Shown here: positions 13,801-24,225 of the stretch, piece after piece | Position numbering within the stretch: the stretch's first letter is position 1 | Layout: every line of letters begins with the position of its first letter | NCBI RefSeq assembly: GCF_964199755.1 | Contig: NC_133901.1 | Coordinates: forward strand, 9,067,556-9,131,555 | DNA from: Larus michahellis | Taxonomy: Eukaryota; Chordata; Aves; Charadriiformes; Laridae | DNA: 64,000 nucleotides | Direction: 5' to 3' | Program-made: the position numbers and the translations under genes | The notes under the pieces: model-generated | What the model was told of the DNA's origin: nothing | Database searches by the model: none | What the model saw: only the letters and a program-made list of their open reading frames with translations

Positions 13801-14293
13801 TTTCGAAATGGGCCACGAACCACAGTTCAGTCTCACCACTGCAGTGGTGTATTGTGTTCCCAGGATGCAGAATGTTTTACTAAACTGCCCACTTAAATCG
13901 CCATGGCTGGAGATGCAAAAAACACAGATGGCTATTCTGAATGAGAGTATAATTTAACTGTCCATCCAAAGGCCAGGGTCAGCTGTGCCATCGCCAGTCT
14001 AATTGGAGTGGATTATGAAATTACTTTAATCAGAAAGACAAGACTGATGCCTGGGAATCATAACTTCTGGAACTGTTCCAGGTAAATCTGGTAAAGAACT
14101 TCCTTTTAATATGGAACGGATTAACACAATATGCTTCAGCATGGTCCTGATATCACTCTTCATTTTATCCTGTTTTACAGTTTGAGTTCATGGGGCTAAG
14201 TAGCAAGATGTTTTGAGACACAAACCTAAAATTCTTACTTCAGCGAAAATCAGAAAGTCTCCTCTTTTATACTCTTATAAATGAAAATATATA

Positions 14294-14317
14294 ATGAATA
14301 AATAAATAAATAAATAG
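14294..14317. repeat. (AAAT)n microsatellite
   Basis: A short run of AATA/AAAT tetranucleotides, five to six copies. Confidence 0.85.
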
Positions 14318-14865
14318 CTATAGTAACAAGACAGGTGACTGTAAACCTATAGCGAACAGTAAGACCAAGTACCACCATGTCACTGTTCACTAGGCTTCTA
14401 AAGCAAAAGTACGTTACTCCAAACATTTTGCTTTTAATTTCTCAATCACAAAATGCTAATGCTCAGTCTAGGAAGAACACGACTAACAATAACCAATACA
14501 CAGCGGGCATCTTACGTATGTCCCCTGAATATAAGAATAAAAAAATTATAGTGGTACAAGTTTGCTCAGGACTTCCAAGAAACTGGCATACTAATCTAGA
14601 TAACTGTGTAGTTGGTTAGCCCTTCGCATGACTCAACGAGCACAGCTGCTGGTTTTCAGAAGGCACTCAGGGTCTGATTTTTGCCCCGAATGATGTAGTT
14701 AAGGGTAGCTGCAGCATTTCTTTGTTAAACACTATTTTCTGAAACTAAATTTGCCAAAACCTCATGGTTTGTCTCTGACGTTAATGCAATCTTGCAATAA
14801 CACTTACAATTTAACCAAATTCTCAAAGCTATAATTCTATATTTGCATTTAAAAACAAGCAGGTT

Positions 14866-14899
14866 TGGGGTTTGTTTTGGTTTGTTTGTTTGTTTGGGA
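14866..14899. repeat. (TTTG)n simple repeat
   Basis: An imperfect TTTG tetranucleotide run ending in TTTGTTTGTTTGTTTGGG. Confidence 0.8.
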
Positions 14900-15027
14900 T
14901 TTTTGGAGGTTTCTTACATTTATCAGACAGCAAACGTAAGAAAAACAGCACAATGTGCACACACATCCCCAGCTTTTAGTATACTACATATTGGCTACAA
15001 GATATAAATTAGCCTGTGCAATGTAGC

Positions 15028-15033
15028 TTTAAT
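15028..15033 (-). promoter_or_regulatory. SLC66A1L: Candidate poly(A) signal of SLC66A1L
   Basis: ATTAAA on the minus strand, about 165 bases past the SLC66A1L stop codon at 15199-15201. It is the nearest standard variant signal downstream that I noticed. Transcript ends were not tested. Confidence 0.35.
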
Positions 15034-15198
15034 ATAGATATTTTCTATAAACTTGTTATTCTTATGAAGAAATATTATTATAAAAAACATACAAGTTATT
15101 GTTCAGAAAGAAGATTTTACGATCAGGTTAGAATCACAGAAAAAAAATATCTGATTTTTTAAAAAAATCCACAATTTCTAATCTACTTATTAAAAAGC

Positions 15199-15423
15199 CT
15201 ATCCTGAGAAACTGTAGCTAAAATAGGAAAAGGATACAAAAATGTCTAGAAACAAAACTCCAAAGCTCCCAATGAGCCATGGAAGATGGTGTAAAAAGTA
15301 CAGGGTCCGGAAGGATGCGGTAGCTGGCATCTTTAAAACAAGGCTCAGTCCATATGTACAGTTTCCCATCATGGCTAATGCAAACAGCAGGTAAGAGGTG
15401 CCTTCTGTTGATCTTCTTCGGAA
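15199..15423 (-). CDS. SLC66A1L: SLC66A1L coding exon 6 (last)
   Basis: 225 bp including a TAG stop at 15199-15201. The reading frame FRRRSTEGTSYLLFALAMMG is the family's RKSTxG-S-LFAL region, followed by HHLPWLIGSFGVLFLDIF. A different frame of the same stretch is open longer but shows no family match. The acceptor is TTGTGTTTAG. Confidence 0.92.
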   Translation of the reverse strand, partial: FRRRSTEGTSYLLFALAMMGNCTYGLSLVLKMPATASFRTLYFLHHLPWLIGSFGVLFLDIFVSFSYFSYSFSG

Positions 15424-18400
15424 CTAAACACAAAGAAGTTTTTACGAATACAAAGAAATGTGAAAACATGTATGACAGTAGCTAGTTATAGATAATTTTT
15501 GGCATTTTGTACTATAACATATCCATAGATTTTCAGTCATTCTTGTCCATCTCTTCCTGGGCTCTGAATCCTCCGAGCTTAGTGCTTTCAGCACTTATCA
15601 CTGAAAACTGCAGAAATTGTAACAGTTCTTAGAAGCCGCTCTGGTTAATGTAATTTTTATGTAAGTGCAAAGCAGGAAGGATAATCTGCTTCTAAATGAT
15701 ATTTAGTTCTTAAGAAATCTGTTGCTCTACCAGTCTGTTTAGCAGACCTTTTTGGAAACACTGCGGTATTCCAGCTGTGAAGGAAAAGGTAGAGGGGGGA
15801 TACGAATAGGCTTGGAAATGAACTAATCATTTCCATAATCAATTAAAATGCCTGTATACAATTGACAATGTAAAACCTTCAGGTCTTTTGTTGTGTTGAC
15901 TTTCTATTTTAATATACTGATAGTGAAGAGGCGGGGAGGGGGAGTCAGTAATGGCATCTTTGTGAAAAGGGGATAAAATTCTAAACTAATTTTCCTCTAA
16001 TTCTAACTTCTGATCCCATGGTTGGTTACTCAATGTAGAACAGTTTGGAGAAAGAAAAGGGGAGATACCACTTGCTCATGAAAACAATCACATAAGGCAT
16101 GTCTCTGCTTACAGCTGATAAATCCAACTGTAAACACTTCCAATCAATCCTCTTATCATCAAAGACCATCGTTTTCTAAAATTCTCACCATCCTCCTCTG
16201 AATGGGGAAAAAAAAGCCCGACGTTTTTTTTCTTTACACTTTAGAAAGTCACAAAAGCAAAGTAGGCTTTCAAGTTCAAGAGGGTTCACTGTTAGGGAGA
16301 ATCCAACATTTTAAGCAACGGAGAGTATTTTATACAAGTATACTTAGCCAAAAACCTACTTACATTTTTATAAAGCTGAGGAAATCTACTTCCCAAGTAA
16401 AACACACAGGATATATAGCCACAAATGAAGCCTGACATTTCAATCATATCAAGAGAGTTCTGAAAAAGAAAGGTACATACATTTTGGCAAGAATGTTTTC
16501 AGGCATTTCAGGGGATTAAACTGAGAGTCCAGTGGCTGATTTTCTGGACAGAATTCTTTTCAAAGCAGTTCAGTGCTGCTTTTCAAATGACCAAAGAGGG
16601 CTAAAAAGGGTTTCATCTTTATCTCACAACAATGCACTCTGCTGCGTCATGGCCATGACTGAGATCAAAACTAGTGCTGGGCTTTAGGATACGACACTAA
16701 GCCAGTCCTCCTGCTAAAAAAGCCTGGGCACACTAATTCAAACCAAAACTAAGAAATGTAGCTAGGGCCACTAAAAAAATGAATCATCCTGTCTGGAGAA
16801 AGCAAAATACTCATTTTTCACAGTTTAAGAGTTGTTAGTTTTCTCACTCTAGCTGTGTTTTGAAAATAAGCTGCTTCCCTGCTGGGCAATGTTGCTGGAT
16901 TACAATTATTTTACTGGCATTAGTATGAAGGCCATAAAATTGCTGGAATAGCCTGCGAATGTTCCCGCTGAAATGACAGCAGCAGCAGGTACAATTGTAA
17001 TTTTCCACCTTTATTGATTTCACCTGTGACTGTGTAGTCTCTACATGGATGCCTACAGTACTTAACGCAAGCAGAAACACAACATGTACACATGTTATTT
17101 CACAGGGCAGCACATCCTAATGACCCAAGGGGCAGAATAAGCCCAAAACACAGGAAGCTGCTCAAAGAAGTAATTTTATAACTTCTTTATTTCAGGATGT
17201 ATGGTCCATAGTTAAAATATCCACATAGTGCGACATTTCTGATTTCTAAATCATTGTTAAAAACATCATCCAAATTTCTTTAAAGCTCAGAGTACACGAA
17301 CTTTTCAAGACACTCTTGGGTGAGATTTTTTTGGAAAGGAAGCAGGTAAGAACTTACATTACTCCTTTCGATTACTGTACTCTGGTCTTGGTTTCTTAGT
17401 AACAGCTGACAGGGTAAAATAACACCCAGCGCTGTACACACGATGATCCAGGTTACACAGAAATTCTTCAGGCTTTTGCTGCCTAGAATGACACACAAAC
17501 AAATTAGCTGAAAAATAACATCTGCTGTTGATTTAAGGTTACTTTTTGTTTGCAATATAGATATGTAAATTTGAAGGTACAATTTCATGTATCATTTTCT
17601 TGGCAGCAATGCAAGTCCACCTTTTTCTTCTGGGCTTCGTGCCCACCCCTGTTCACTATGACAGTGAGCAGGGGTGGGCACGGAGCCCACCTGGTGGTGT
17701 GTCAACAAGTGAGGGCAGCAGTGCAGGAACAGGAAGGGAACTCCTTAAATGGGCATTGCTACCAAGAAAAGAAAATTTTCATACTCAACTTATCTCTTAT
17801 ATTAACTCCTAATAGTTTACTATTAAATAACAGCTGATAAACAGGAAACTGCTCAGTAGAATAGAATGTAACAGCCTCTTTCAGCACATCTTGAGTAAAA
17901 GCTGCAAAAGCAAGGATATTTGACATTTAAATTAACAAAAATATCTTTAAGATAAATATGTTATCTAAGTGCTCTGCTGGACCAGTCTCCATGGCCATGG
18001 TTGGCTAAATATCGAGCCTTACTGAGACTGACATATTCAAAGACTCCATCTAGCAAGTCTCCATAGACACCTACAAGACAACTTGAAAATGGCAGACAGT
18101 CCTACAGAACCCTGGAGCTGCACTACGTTCTGTATCTAGAAGATGCTGGCACAGTCCTGCAGTCTTTGTTACCAGTGGAACAAATTGCTCTACAGCATTA
18201 GCAAGCTTGTTCTAAAGACCTATAGTCTAAAGAAGACAGACTTAGTAGTGATGTTCCACAGGCCGCACTTTGAGATGTAACACTGACCAACTTGTCTATG
18301 GTAACTGCTCCAGACCTGGGTATTGAAAAGCCCTCTTTTAACAGCTTTATTCACAGTGCCATGCCTCCCTCTGCAGCTATGCAAACCACTGAGCTGGAAC

Positions 18401-18618
18401 AGGCACTGGCAGCTAAAATGTACAAAAGCCTGTGTTTGTTTTCAAGAGTAGGCTGCAGGAAGGAAGTATCTTCAGTATTGACCTATCTCCAGGTTTATTA
18501 TCAGTTCCATATTGAATGAATCTGCTTTATCCCTATTTAGTTTGCTGGGCAGGCATCTGTTTTACTTCAGCTTTTTGCTACCTCTGCTGTACCATGGATT
18601 TTCTTTGATACTTTCTTC

Positions 18619-18650
<32 letters not shown>

Positions 18651-21600
18651 GATGAGTTAATGTTTTTGATTTGATACAATGTGAACAGAGCTTTCTGTCT
18701 TCCATTTCAGTCAAAACAGTAGTCCCTTGGTAGGCTGAATACTACAACTACTGCCAGGATTTTATGAAGCACAACTCAAGTAATTTCATTCCCTTTTAAT
18801 ATGTTTTTTAACTATATGTATTGAAACGGAAGACATGAAGTTGTCAAGATATTTTATGCTATAAGCAAATAAAGTCCCGTTTCAATCAACATGGAGGAAA
18901 CTAACTGAACCACACAAAGAAATAATGCTTGCTTTCAACTTATACATATATTTAGATAGCTGTAAGTAGACAGTAAAACCATGGAGTAAGTTAAAACATG
19001 GAACCAGTTTCCACAAAACTACTGTATTTTTTATGTCTATATAAACAGAAAGTACTGCATGGAAAATATTTACAGATATTGTGTGGGTAAGAAAAGAGAA
19101 AAGCAGAAAGGGTGAGGAGAGAGGGGAAAGGAGGGGAGAGATTTTCACAAAAGCCCGAGAAAAGAAAGTAATAGACCTAACAACTTCAAACAGAATTTGT
19201 GCACTCTATTTTTTAATCCCTCTGAAAAAACTTTACTTAAACACTGTAGAAAACATCAAGGTAAAGAGTGTGCTACATTACGGAGAACATTTTAATTTTT
19301 GAAACACCTTACGTTTTGTCATCTGCTTCTTGAGCTTATAGTAGACAAATTGTGAAATCATAATTATATCCATGTTAACATAAAAAATGGCAGTGACAAT
19401 CTGAAAGAGAAGATACATTTGCTTGTTCAGTATACACATAATTCAAAATACCTTAACTGCATGGAAATTTTCCTTCATAGTCATAATGTGAATGACAAAT
19501 ACCAAAGCACTGCCAAAAAAAAAAAAAAAAAGCATTTCCAGCACAAAACAAGTTCGGCTGCTGCAGATGAATGCAGTGTAAACCTTATGCAACAGGGACT
19601 TGCTGACACAATCGCAATAGCTGGTCATTTTCCAGGATGCACAGCAAAAATTCCTACCTGGGCAGACTGATAAGTCCTTCTTGCCCAGAAGCTTAAGTCT
19701 GCTCCATCCACCTAGTTTTCCAGCACTTCGGAAGCTACTGATCTAACTCAGTGCTTCTTCCTTCAATAAGACAAAAATGTCATTCTTTCTTCCCCTTTTC
19801 ATAACGGGGAGATGAAATGGTTAGTGCCACACTTTAAGTTGTAAAAGAGAAGAGAACTCTGTCCACCCTTGGGGTCCATCTCCAGCTTGTGAAGACTTCT
19901 GCAGGTGGCTGTCACATACCTCTTTCTCTTTTAATTAAGAATAAAAAATAAACACAGCAGGTAAGAAAGTTTCAGACACAATTAATCGCTGACAGCTACT
20001 GTTTCTTTCAAAGAAACCCTTGCCTTAACAAAGAAAATACATTTTTCAAATTAGTCAGATTAACAACTTTGAACTAGTATTTCTTTGCTAATAAACAGTT
20101 TTCCTAAAAAAAAAAAAAAAAAGAAAAAGCAAGTTTCGAGAGTAGGAACCCCAAAACTTCTTGATTTATTACAAGCTAAACAACACAACTTCCTTCCAGC
20201 CCTATTTGTTCTGCAAGCTTACTTTGAAGCTGAAGCTTAACTGAAAATTCCTCACTTCATCATTGAGTAACACCCAGTAAGTCTTTCCAAATGTTAATTA
20301 CAAGTGTGAAATGGTTTCTATAACACATAACAGCATCAATGTATGTATTTGGGAAATTACGACTTACTTTATGGATGGTAGATCAGTGAACAGAATACAA
20401 AAACATTTCCTTTCCCAGTACATACTTAACTGTGCAATATTAAGTTATCCTACAGTTTAAAGAGACTGTTTGAAAAGAATAAATCAAGAAGTAGGAGTAT
20501 TGACAGATTACCTGAATTGGCAGTTGATTTGTTAAATAGCAGCCTATGAAATTTGTAAGATCTCCAGCTATCCAACACAGCAGAAAGCCCAAAGACAGTG
20601 CTTGATCCACTCTTCCATTCTGACAGGCAATGTAAATTTGACTGGCACAAATTCCAGAAGTAATTGTAAAACAGTGTAAGCAAAAACATTTAATAAGTTC
20701 AAAAGTACATTTTTCAAAATCTGAATAAAGAAAGATTAAAACTCTAACCACAAGAGACCTATCGCAGCAATACTCCACTTACCTTTTGAAGAAGAACTCA
20801 GTATCACTATAGCTCGCCATGTCTTACTCTAGCATAACAAAAGGCTCAAATCACAACCTCATTACTGCTTGCATGTGCTCCTTTTTTGTGGCCTGCACTG
20901 AAATAACCATTTTCTGGACACCAGAACTATGCCATAAGCGTTTTATATTCATCTGCTGTAAATACCAGCTTTTAAAATACTGAAATAAGAAAAACACTGT
21001 TACTTAACATAGAAGGGCTAAGATGGAACAAAGCTTCTAAAAGAGTTGACAACTGCACTTATGCCTCTAAATTGGAGAATTTTTATTCAGATTCACAATA
21101 GGGACTACGAAGCAATCCCAAACGTGAGTCCATTGGACATATCTTGATGAATTCCATGCTCACTAACATGACAGTTTTAATGTAAAGCCCCCTTTCAACT
21201 AATATTTCAACTAATATTTCTGAAGCTCAACAGCTTACTAAGGGTGGTTTTATTTTGCTTGATTTCCATAGCCCTTTTACTAGTTCAGTAAATTATATCC
21301 CCTTATGGGGACAGGCTTTGGAGTCAATCCCATTTTGTTTCAAGCATTTTCACCTGCTGGGAGCATTTCTACTTTTCCTTTGTCATCTCCTACCTACATA
21401 TTTGAAACCTGAACCCAGTGCCAGCGACCAAACAGCAACTGATTTAGCACTAGCGAAGTGCTAACTCATGTGCTGCTTCTGACCTTTTCTCAATCCAAAT
21501 TTCATTGGCAGGAGCCAGCACAACAGTACTGGCGACAAAGCATGTGGTTTAAATAAACACCGAGCCAGCTTCTGCTGCAAGTGTGCCTGCGTGTGCACAC

Positions 21601-22077
21601 ACATCTCAGGGTGGAGAAGATAAGAGAGAAGAGGTGATTTATTCTCATTTGCTCTAAGTGGCAGAGATTAGTGTCAAGTCAGTACAACAGAACAGTACAT
21701 CAAGCTCATTTGTCAACCACTAAATATTGTTGCAAACATGAACAACATGCTTCTCTGGCATATTATATCTGTATTATGCAGATAGAGAAACATATCCAAG
21801 ATAAAATAAAAAAAAAAGGCAGCTTTTGAAAAAGGCTTCAGGCGAGATTACTCATGTTTCAATCTGAGGACTGCTTAAGACTTTAAACTTACGGCAGTGC
21901 AGCAAACAGAAAACAGACAATGGAAATCAGTCCTATGACAACGCTCCAATACTCCCACGCATTCTCGACACATTCTTCTAGGAGATGCCAAATCCATGGT
22001 GTTCCATTTATGCACAATCTCCTATTCTCTATTGGGGAGATATTGAAAGCATGTGTATACAGCCGAGAAGTCATCAT
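15199..22077 (-). CDS. SLC66A1L: SLC66A1-like PQ-loop cationic amino acid transporter (complete, 6 exons)
   Basis: The six exons, in transcript order, are 22077-21893, 20641-20512, 19400-19313, 17482-17358, 16459-16364 and 15423-15199. Every intron is GT-AG. Phases fit throughout and total 849 nt, or 282 residues, close to the 291 of human SLC66A1 (PQLC2). The protein reads as a seven-helix PQ-loop transporter, with motif 1 at Pro62-Gln63 and motif 2 at Pro203-Gln204. The family hallmarks DQALSLGFLLCWIAGDLTN and HHLPWLIGSFGVLFLD are clear. SLC66A1 exports Lys, Arg and His from lysosomes and helps recruit the C9orf72 complex. This locus is the paralogue next to VEPH1/PTX3. N12-I-S and N24-G-T are possible N-glycosylation sites. 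The C-terminus (SYSFSG) lacks the di-leucine lysosomal signal of SLC66A1. The start at 22077 gives MMTSRLYTHAFN, aligning with the family N-terminus, but the frame is open upstream, so the true start is not proven. Confidence 0.9.
15424..16363 (-). other. SLC66A1L: SLC66A1L intron 5
   Basis: A 940-bp GT-AG intron. Nothing else recognised inside. Confidence 0.8.
16364..16459 (-). CDS. SLC66A1L: SLC66A1L coding exon 5 (second PQ motif)
   Basis: A 96-bp phase-0 exon of 32 codons, too short to stand out as an open frame. It encodes the second PQ motif, GSRFPQLYKN, aligning with SRLPQI in SLC66A1. The acceptor is TTCTTTTTCAG and the donor is GTAAGT. Confidence 0.92.
16460..17357 (-). other. SLC66A1L: SLC66A1L intron 4
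   Basis: An 898-bp GT-AG intron. Nothing else recognised inside. Confidence 0.8.
17358..17482 (-). CDS. SLC66A1L: SLC66A1L coding exon 4
   Basis: 125 bp. Encodes a central hydrophobic helix (FCVTWIIVCTALGVIL) and the variable loop that precedes the second PQ motif. The acceptor is TCATTCTAG and the donor is GTAAGT. This loop is the least conserved part of the family. Confidence 0.85.
17631..17689 (+). repeat. 26-bp inverted repeat with 7-nt loop
   Basis: The arms are 17631-17656 and 17664-17689, with loop TATGACA. All 26 positions pair. On the plus strand two of them are G-T wobbles; on the minus strand these become A-C mismatches. The stem is GC-rich. Pairing does not continue cleanly below the stem, which is shorter than a typical pri-miRNA. 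It may be a small structured RNA, a fold-back mutation, or a remnant of a palindromic element. Confidence 0.9.
18619..18644. repeat. Poly(T) run
   Basis: 26 consecutive T on the plus strand inside SLC66A1L intron 3. No retroposed gene is recognisable beside it. Confidence 0.9.
19313..19400 (-). CDS. SLC66A1L: SLC66A1L coding exon 3
   Basis: 88 bp. Encodes IVTAIFYVNMDIIMISQFVY and then a basic loop YKLKKQMTK. It corresponds to the TAVYYVLAD-type helix 3 of SLC66A1. The acceptor is TCTCTTTCAG and the donor is GTAAGG. Confidence 0.9.
19401..20511 (-). other. SLC66A1L: SLC66A1L intron 2
   Basis: A 1,111-bp GT-AG intron with an A-run at about 19514-19531 and another at about 20106-20122. No other feature seen. 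Confidence 0.8.
20512..20641 (-). CDS. SLC66A1L: SLC66A1L coding exon 2
   Basis: 130 bp. Completes the first Pro-Gln motif (ALPQIYIACQNG) and carries the DQALSLGFLLCWIAGD signature of helix 2. The acceptor is TTGTGCCAG and the donor is GTAATC. It ends in phase 0 after QLPIQ. Confidence 0.92.
20642..21892 (-). other. SLC66A1L: SLC66A1L intron 1 (between coding exons 1 and 2)
   Basis: A 1,251-bp GT-AG intron. A short tandem duplication (TTTCAACTAATA twice, near 21195-21218) is the only structure noted. Confidence 0.75.
21893..22077 (-). CDS. SLC66A1L: SLC66A1L coding exon 1
   Basis: Encodes residues 1-61 and the first two bases of Pro62. It includes the WIWHLLEECVENAWEYWSVV segment and most of helix 1. 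The donor is GTAAGT. A possible acceptor (TTGGTCCAG) lies two bases before the first ATG, which would place the start near the beginning of an exon that follows a noncoding one. Confidence 0.88.
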
Positions 22078-22811
22078 TCCTGGACCAAGATTCGATTTCA
22101 GAAGTTTATTTCTGCCTCCATTTTTACCCCATGCAAATCCACAAATCCATTTACCAATGCTGAATATCTTCTGTGAAAAGACCTCTGCATCCAGACGGAT
22201 GCTTGATATCACAGTTATTTCCAATCTCATAAACGAACCTGACAAATTCAAAGAAAGAAATATAGCCAGTGTGAATAAGACATTAAATGTACAATGCTTG
22301 CTTATATTTATTGCTTGCAGAAGAGAAGTTGGACTTCCAAGAAAGAAAAATACTTTGTGGTCCACCGCATTCATTAACTCTTGACAAATATACAACACTC
22401 TAGATTTATATCACTTTAGCATTTTAATCTGAGGTTGTGTTAGACACAGACTGCCAGTTACACTGAGGTGCCAGCAATCTGCCACAGGGTAAAGTAAACC
22501 AAATAATTTGCACTTAAGACCAAAACCCTGATTTTCATGTTCAACATTATGCCAATAAAGTCACAGTACTTTCTTTAATAGTACTAGCCTGGATGCTGAA
22601 CACTCTACTCACACTGTCAAAACATAAACATAATGTTGCTTTCTATACAACTAATATCAGGACAATGTTATGAAAAAGAAGTCACTTATGACTCAGATCC
22701 CCAAACAGCTGTAAGGTCTACTTGATCTAGATAGCTCATCAGGCTAATGAGTGATTCAACGTAGTGTGAAACAGTTTGCGTTACTTAACACTCCAGAGCA
22801 AAGATGGACAG

Positions 22812-22840
22812 CATAAGAAACTTGCAGAAAGTTTCTTATG
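22812..22840. repeat. Perfect 12-bp inverted repeat, 5-nt loop
   Basis: The arms CATAAGAAACTT (22812-22823) and AAGTTTCTTATG (22829-22840) are exact reverse complements around GCAGA. Confidence 0.9.
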
Positions 22841-24157
22841 TAGGATACGCCTGCCCCCAAAATCCCCAGAATGAAACACAATAGTACAATATAGCTTAAA
22901 TTTTGAAGCAAGGGAGAGTTACGTTTGAGCTTTAAAAATATTTTCTTGTAGCCAATTATTAAAATTCTGGATATTTTTTGTTTCTGCTGATATATCCATC
23001 CTATTTGAAATTTTAATATTTACTTAGAAGGGTAACCATTACAAAATTGAAGAAAAAACAAAAATGCAGAATTATCTATTTCTATTCCTTGAAACTTCCT
23101 GCTGACAAAAACGAGCTGATTTCCCACTCATTCGGATGATAACTTAAGTCCCCTGAAGACTAATAATTCCTTGTACAGAGTTTTAAATCAACAAGCTATT
23201 AAGGAAAAAAGCCAGAGCAAATACACTGTTTAAAAAAAAAAACAAACAACAAAAAAGTAAGTACTATACTTGTAGGTTCACCCGTTTAGTATTTAAAGCC
23301 AGAATGTAGAACCAGTAACAGAAAAGATGGTGAAAATTTCTAAGACCATTTGGAACATCTCAGATGCACAGCAAATTCAGAAAACTGGAAGAAGTGATAG
23401 TGAGGTGTAACAGCATCCCTCTAGAAGTGAATAAAGTTATTTACTATCTCACAGGCCCAAAGGCCTGATGTTTGTGGCTGGCATTTTTGATGTTCTTCAA
23501 GCCACACACATGGGGACAGGGCTCGGAACGGCTGGCAGCATATCCTTCCAACTGGTTGGAGCAACCTTCATTATACATCAAACTACTTTTGAATCTTGAT
23601 GAAGTTTGACAAGGTGGGTTTTCACAGAGCATCATTCACTATAAAGTTAGGACTCACTTTGCTAGTCATCGAGAAACCTGCTTTTTCTTTTCATGAGACT
23701 TCAGGTATCTGTGGTGTTAAATGCTGGACCAAGTTTTCTGTAGAAACCGGCTGCCTCTGAAGAGAACTGTCATCATTGGACCTAAACCAATTAAACAATA
23801 AAAAAAGAACATGTATTCATACACTGTGAATTGACCTTAGCCTATTAGATCTATTCAGCTTATACTAGTGAAGTTATTAGAATTCATAGCCATCTTTGAA
23901 AATAATTTTTAAAGTTAAAAAAAAAGTTGTGAGTAATGTTTCAAGTAAGCTTTCCCATTCTGGTACTCTGCAGCTGAATAGGGTTTTACCACCCACTAAA
24001 AAGGGGGAAACATCAAAGCACACATACTACTTAGGTAGCTTTTAGGCATGAACTTTCAGGCATTCGTAAACATTGTAACAAAAACCTTATACATTTTATT
24101 AAGCTTCATCCCAAAATAAGCAAAATATGTCAGCTGTAAAAAAAAAATAAAAAAAAT

Positions 24158-24225
24158 TGAACATGGTATTTTAAAACCACGTCTGAAAAATTAAGTTTAA
24201 CATGGTATTTAAAACCATGTATGAA
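24158..24225. repeat. Duplicated short palindrome
   Basis: Two copies of an AACATGGTATTT-AAAACCA(C/T)GT-TGAA segment start at about 24158 and 24197. The second is palindromic around TTTAAA with ACATGGT/ACCATGT arms. Confidence 0.75.

Larger units (their letters stand above)
3191..15010. other. Long intergenic region downstream of SLC66A1L
   Basis: About 11.8 kb with no recognisable exon, RNA gene or CR1 copy. It contains simple-sequence patches listed separately and AT-rich blocks rich in TAAT/ATTA cores (for example 5700-5880 and 6570-6680) that could be regulatory. Open frames here, such as 7146-7493 (+) and 10427-10810 (-), lack domain-like composition and splice context. By human synteny the next gene on this side would be SHOX2, but no SHOX2 exon was seen. 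Confidence 0.45.
17483..19312 (-). other. SLC66A1L: SLC66A1L intron 3
   Basis: A 1,830-bp GT-AG intron. It contains the long hairpin at 17631-17689, a T26 run at 18619-18644 and a purine-rich tract near 19088-19143. Confidence 0.8.

Noticed and set aside
15218-15469. 83-codon minus-strand frame containing HLLPAVCISHDGKLYIW, resembling a WD repeat
   Set aside because: It is the wrong frame of SLC66A1L exon 6; the frame set by the splice site gives the PQ-loop family sequence.
21920-22384. 154-codon plus-strand frame
   Set aside because: Shadow of SLC66A1L exon 1 and its upstream sequence on the other strand.
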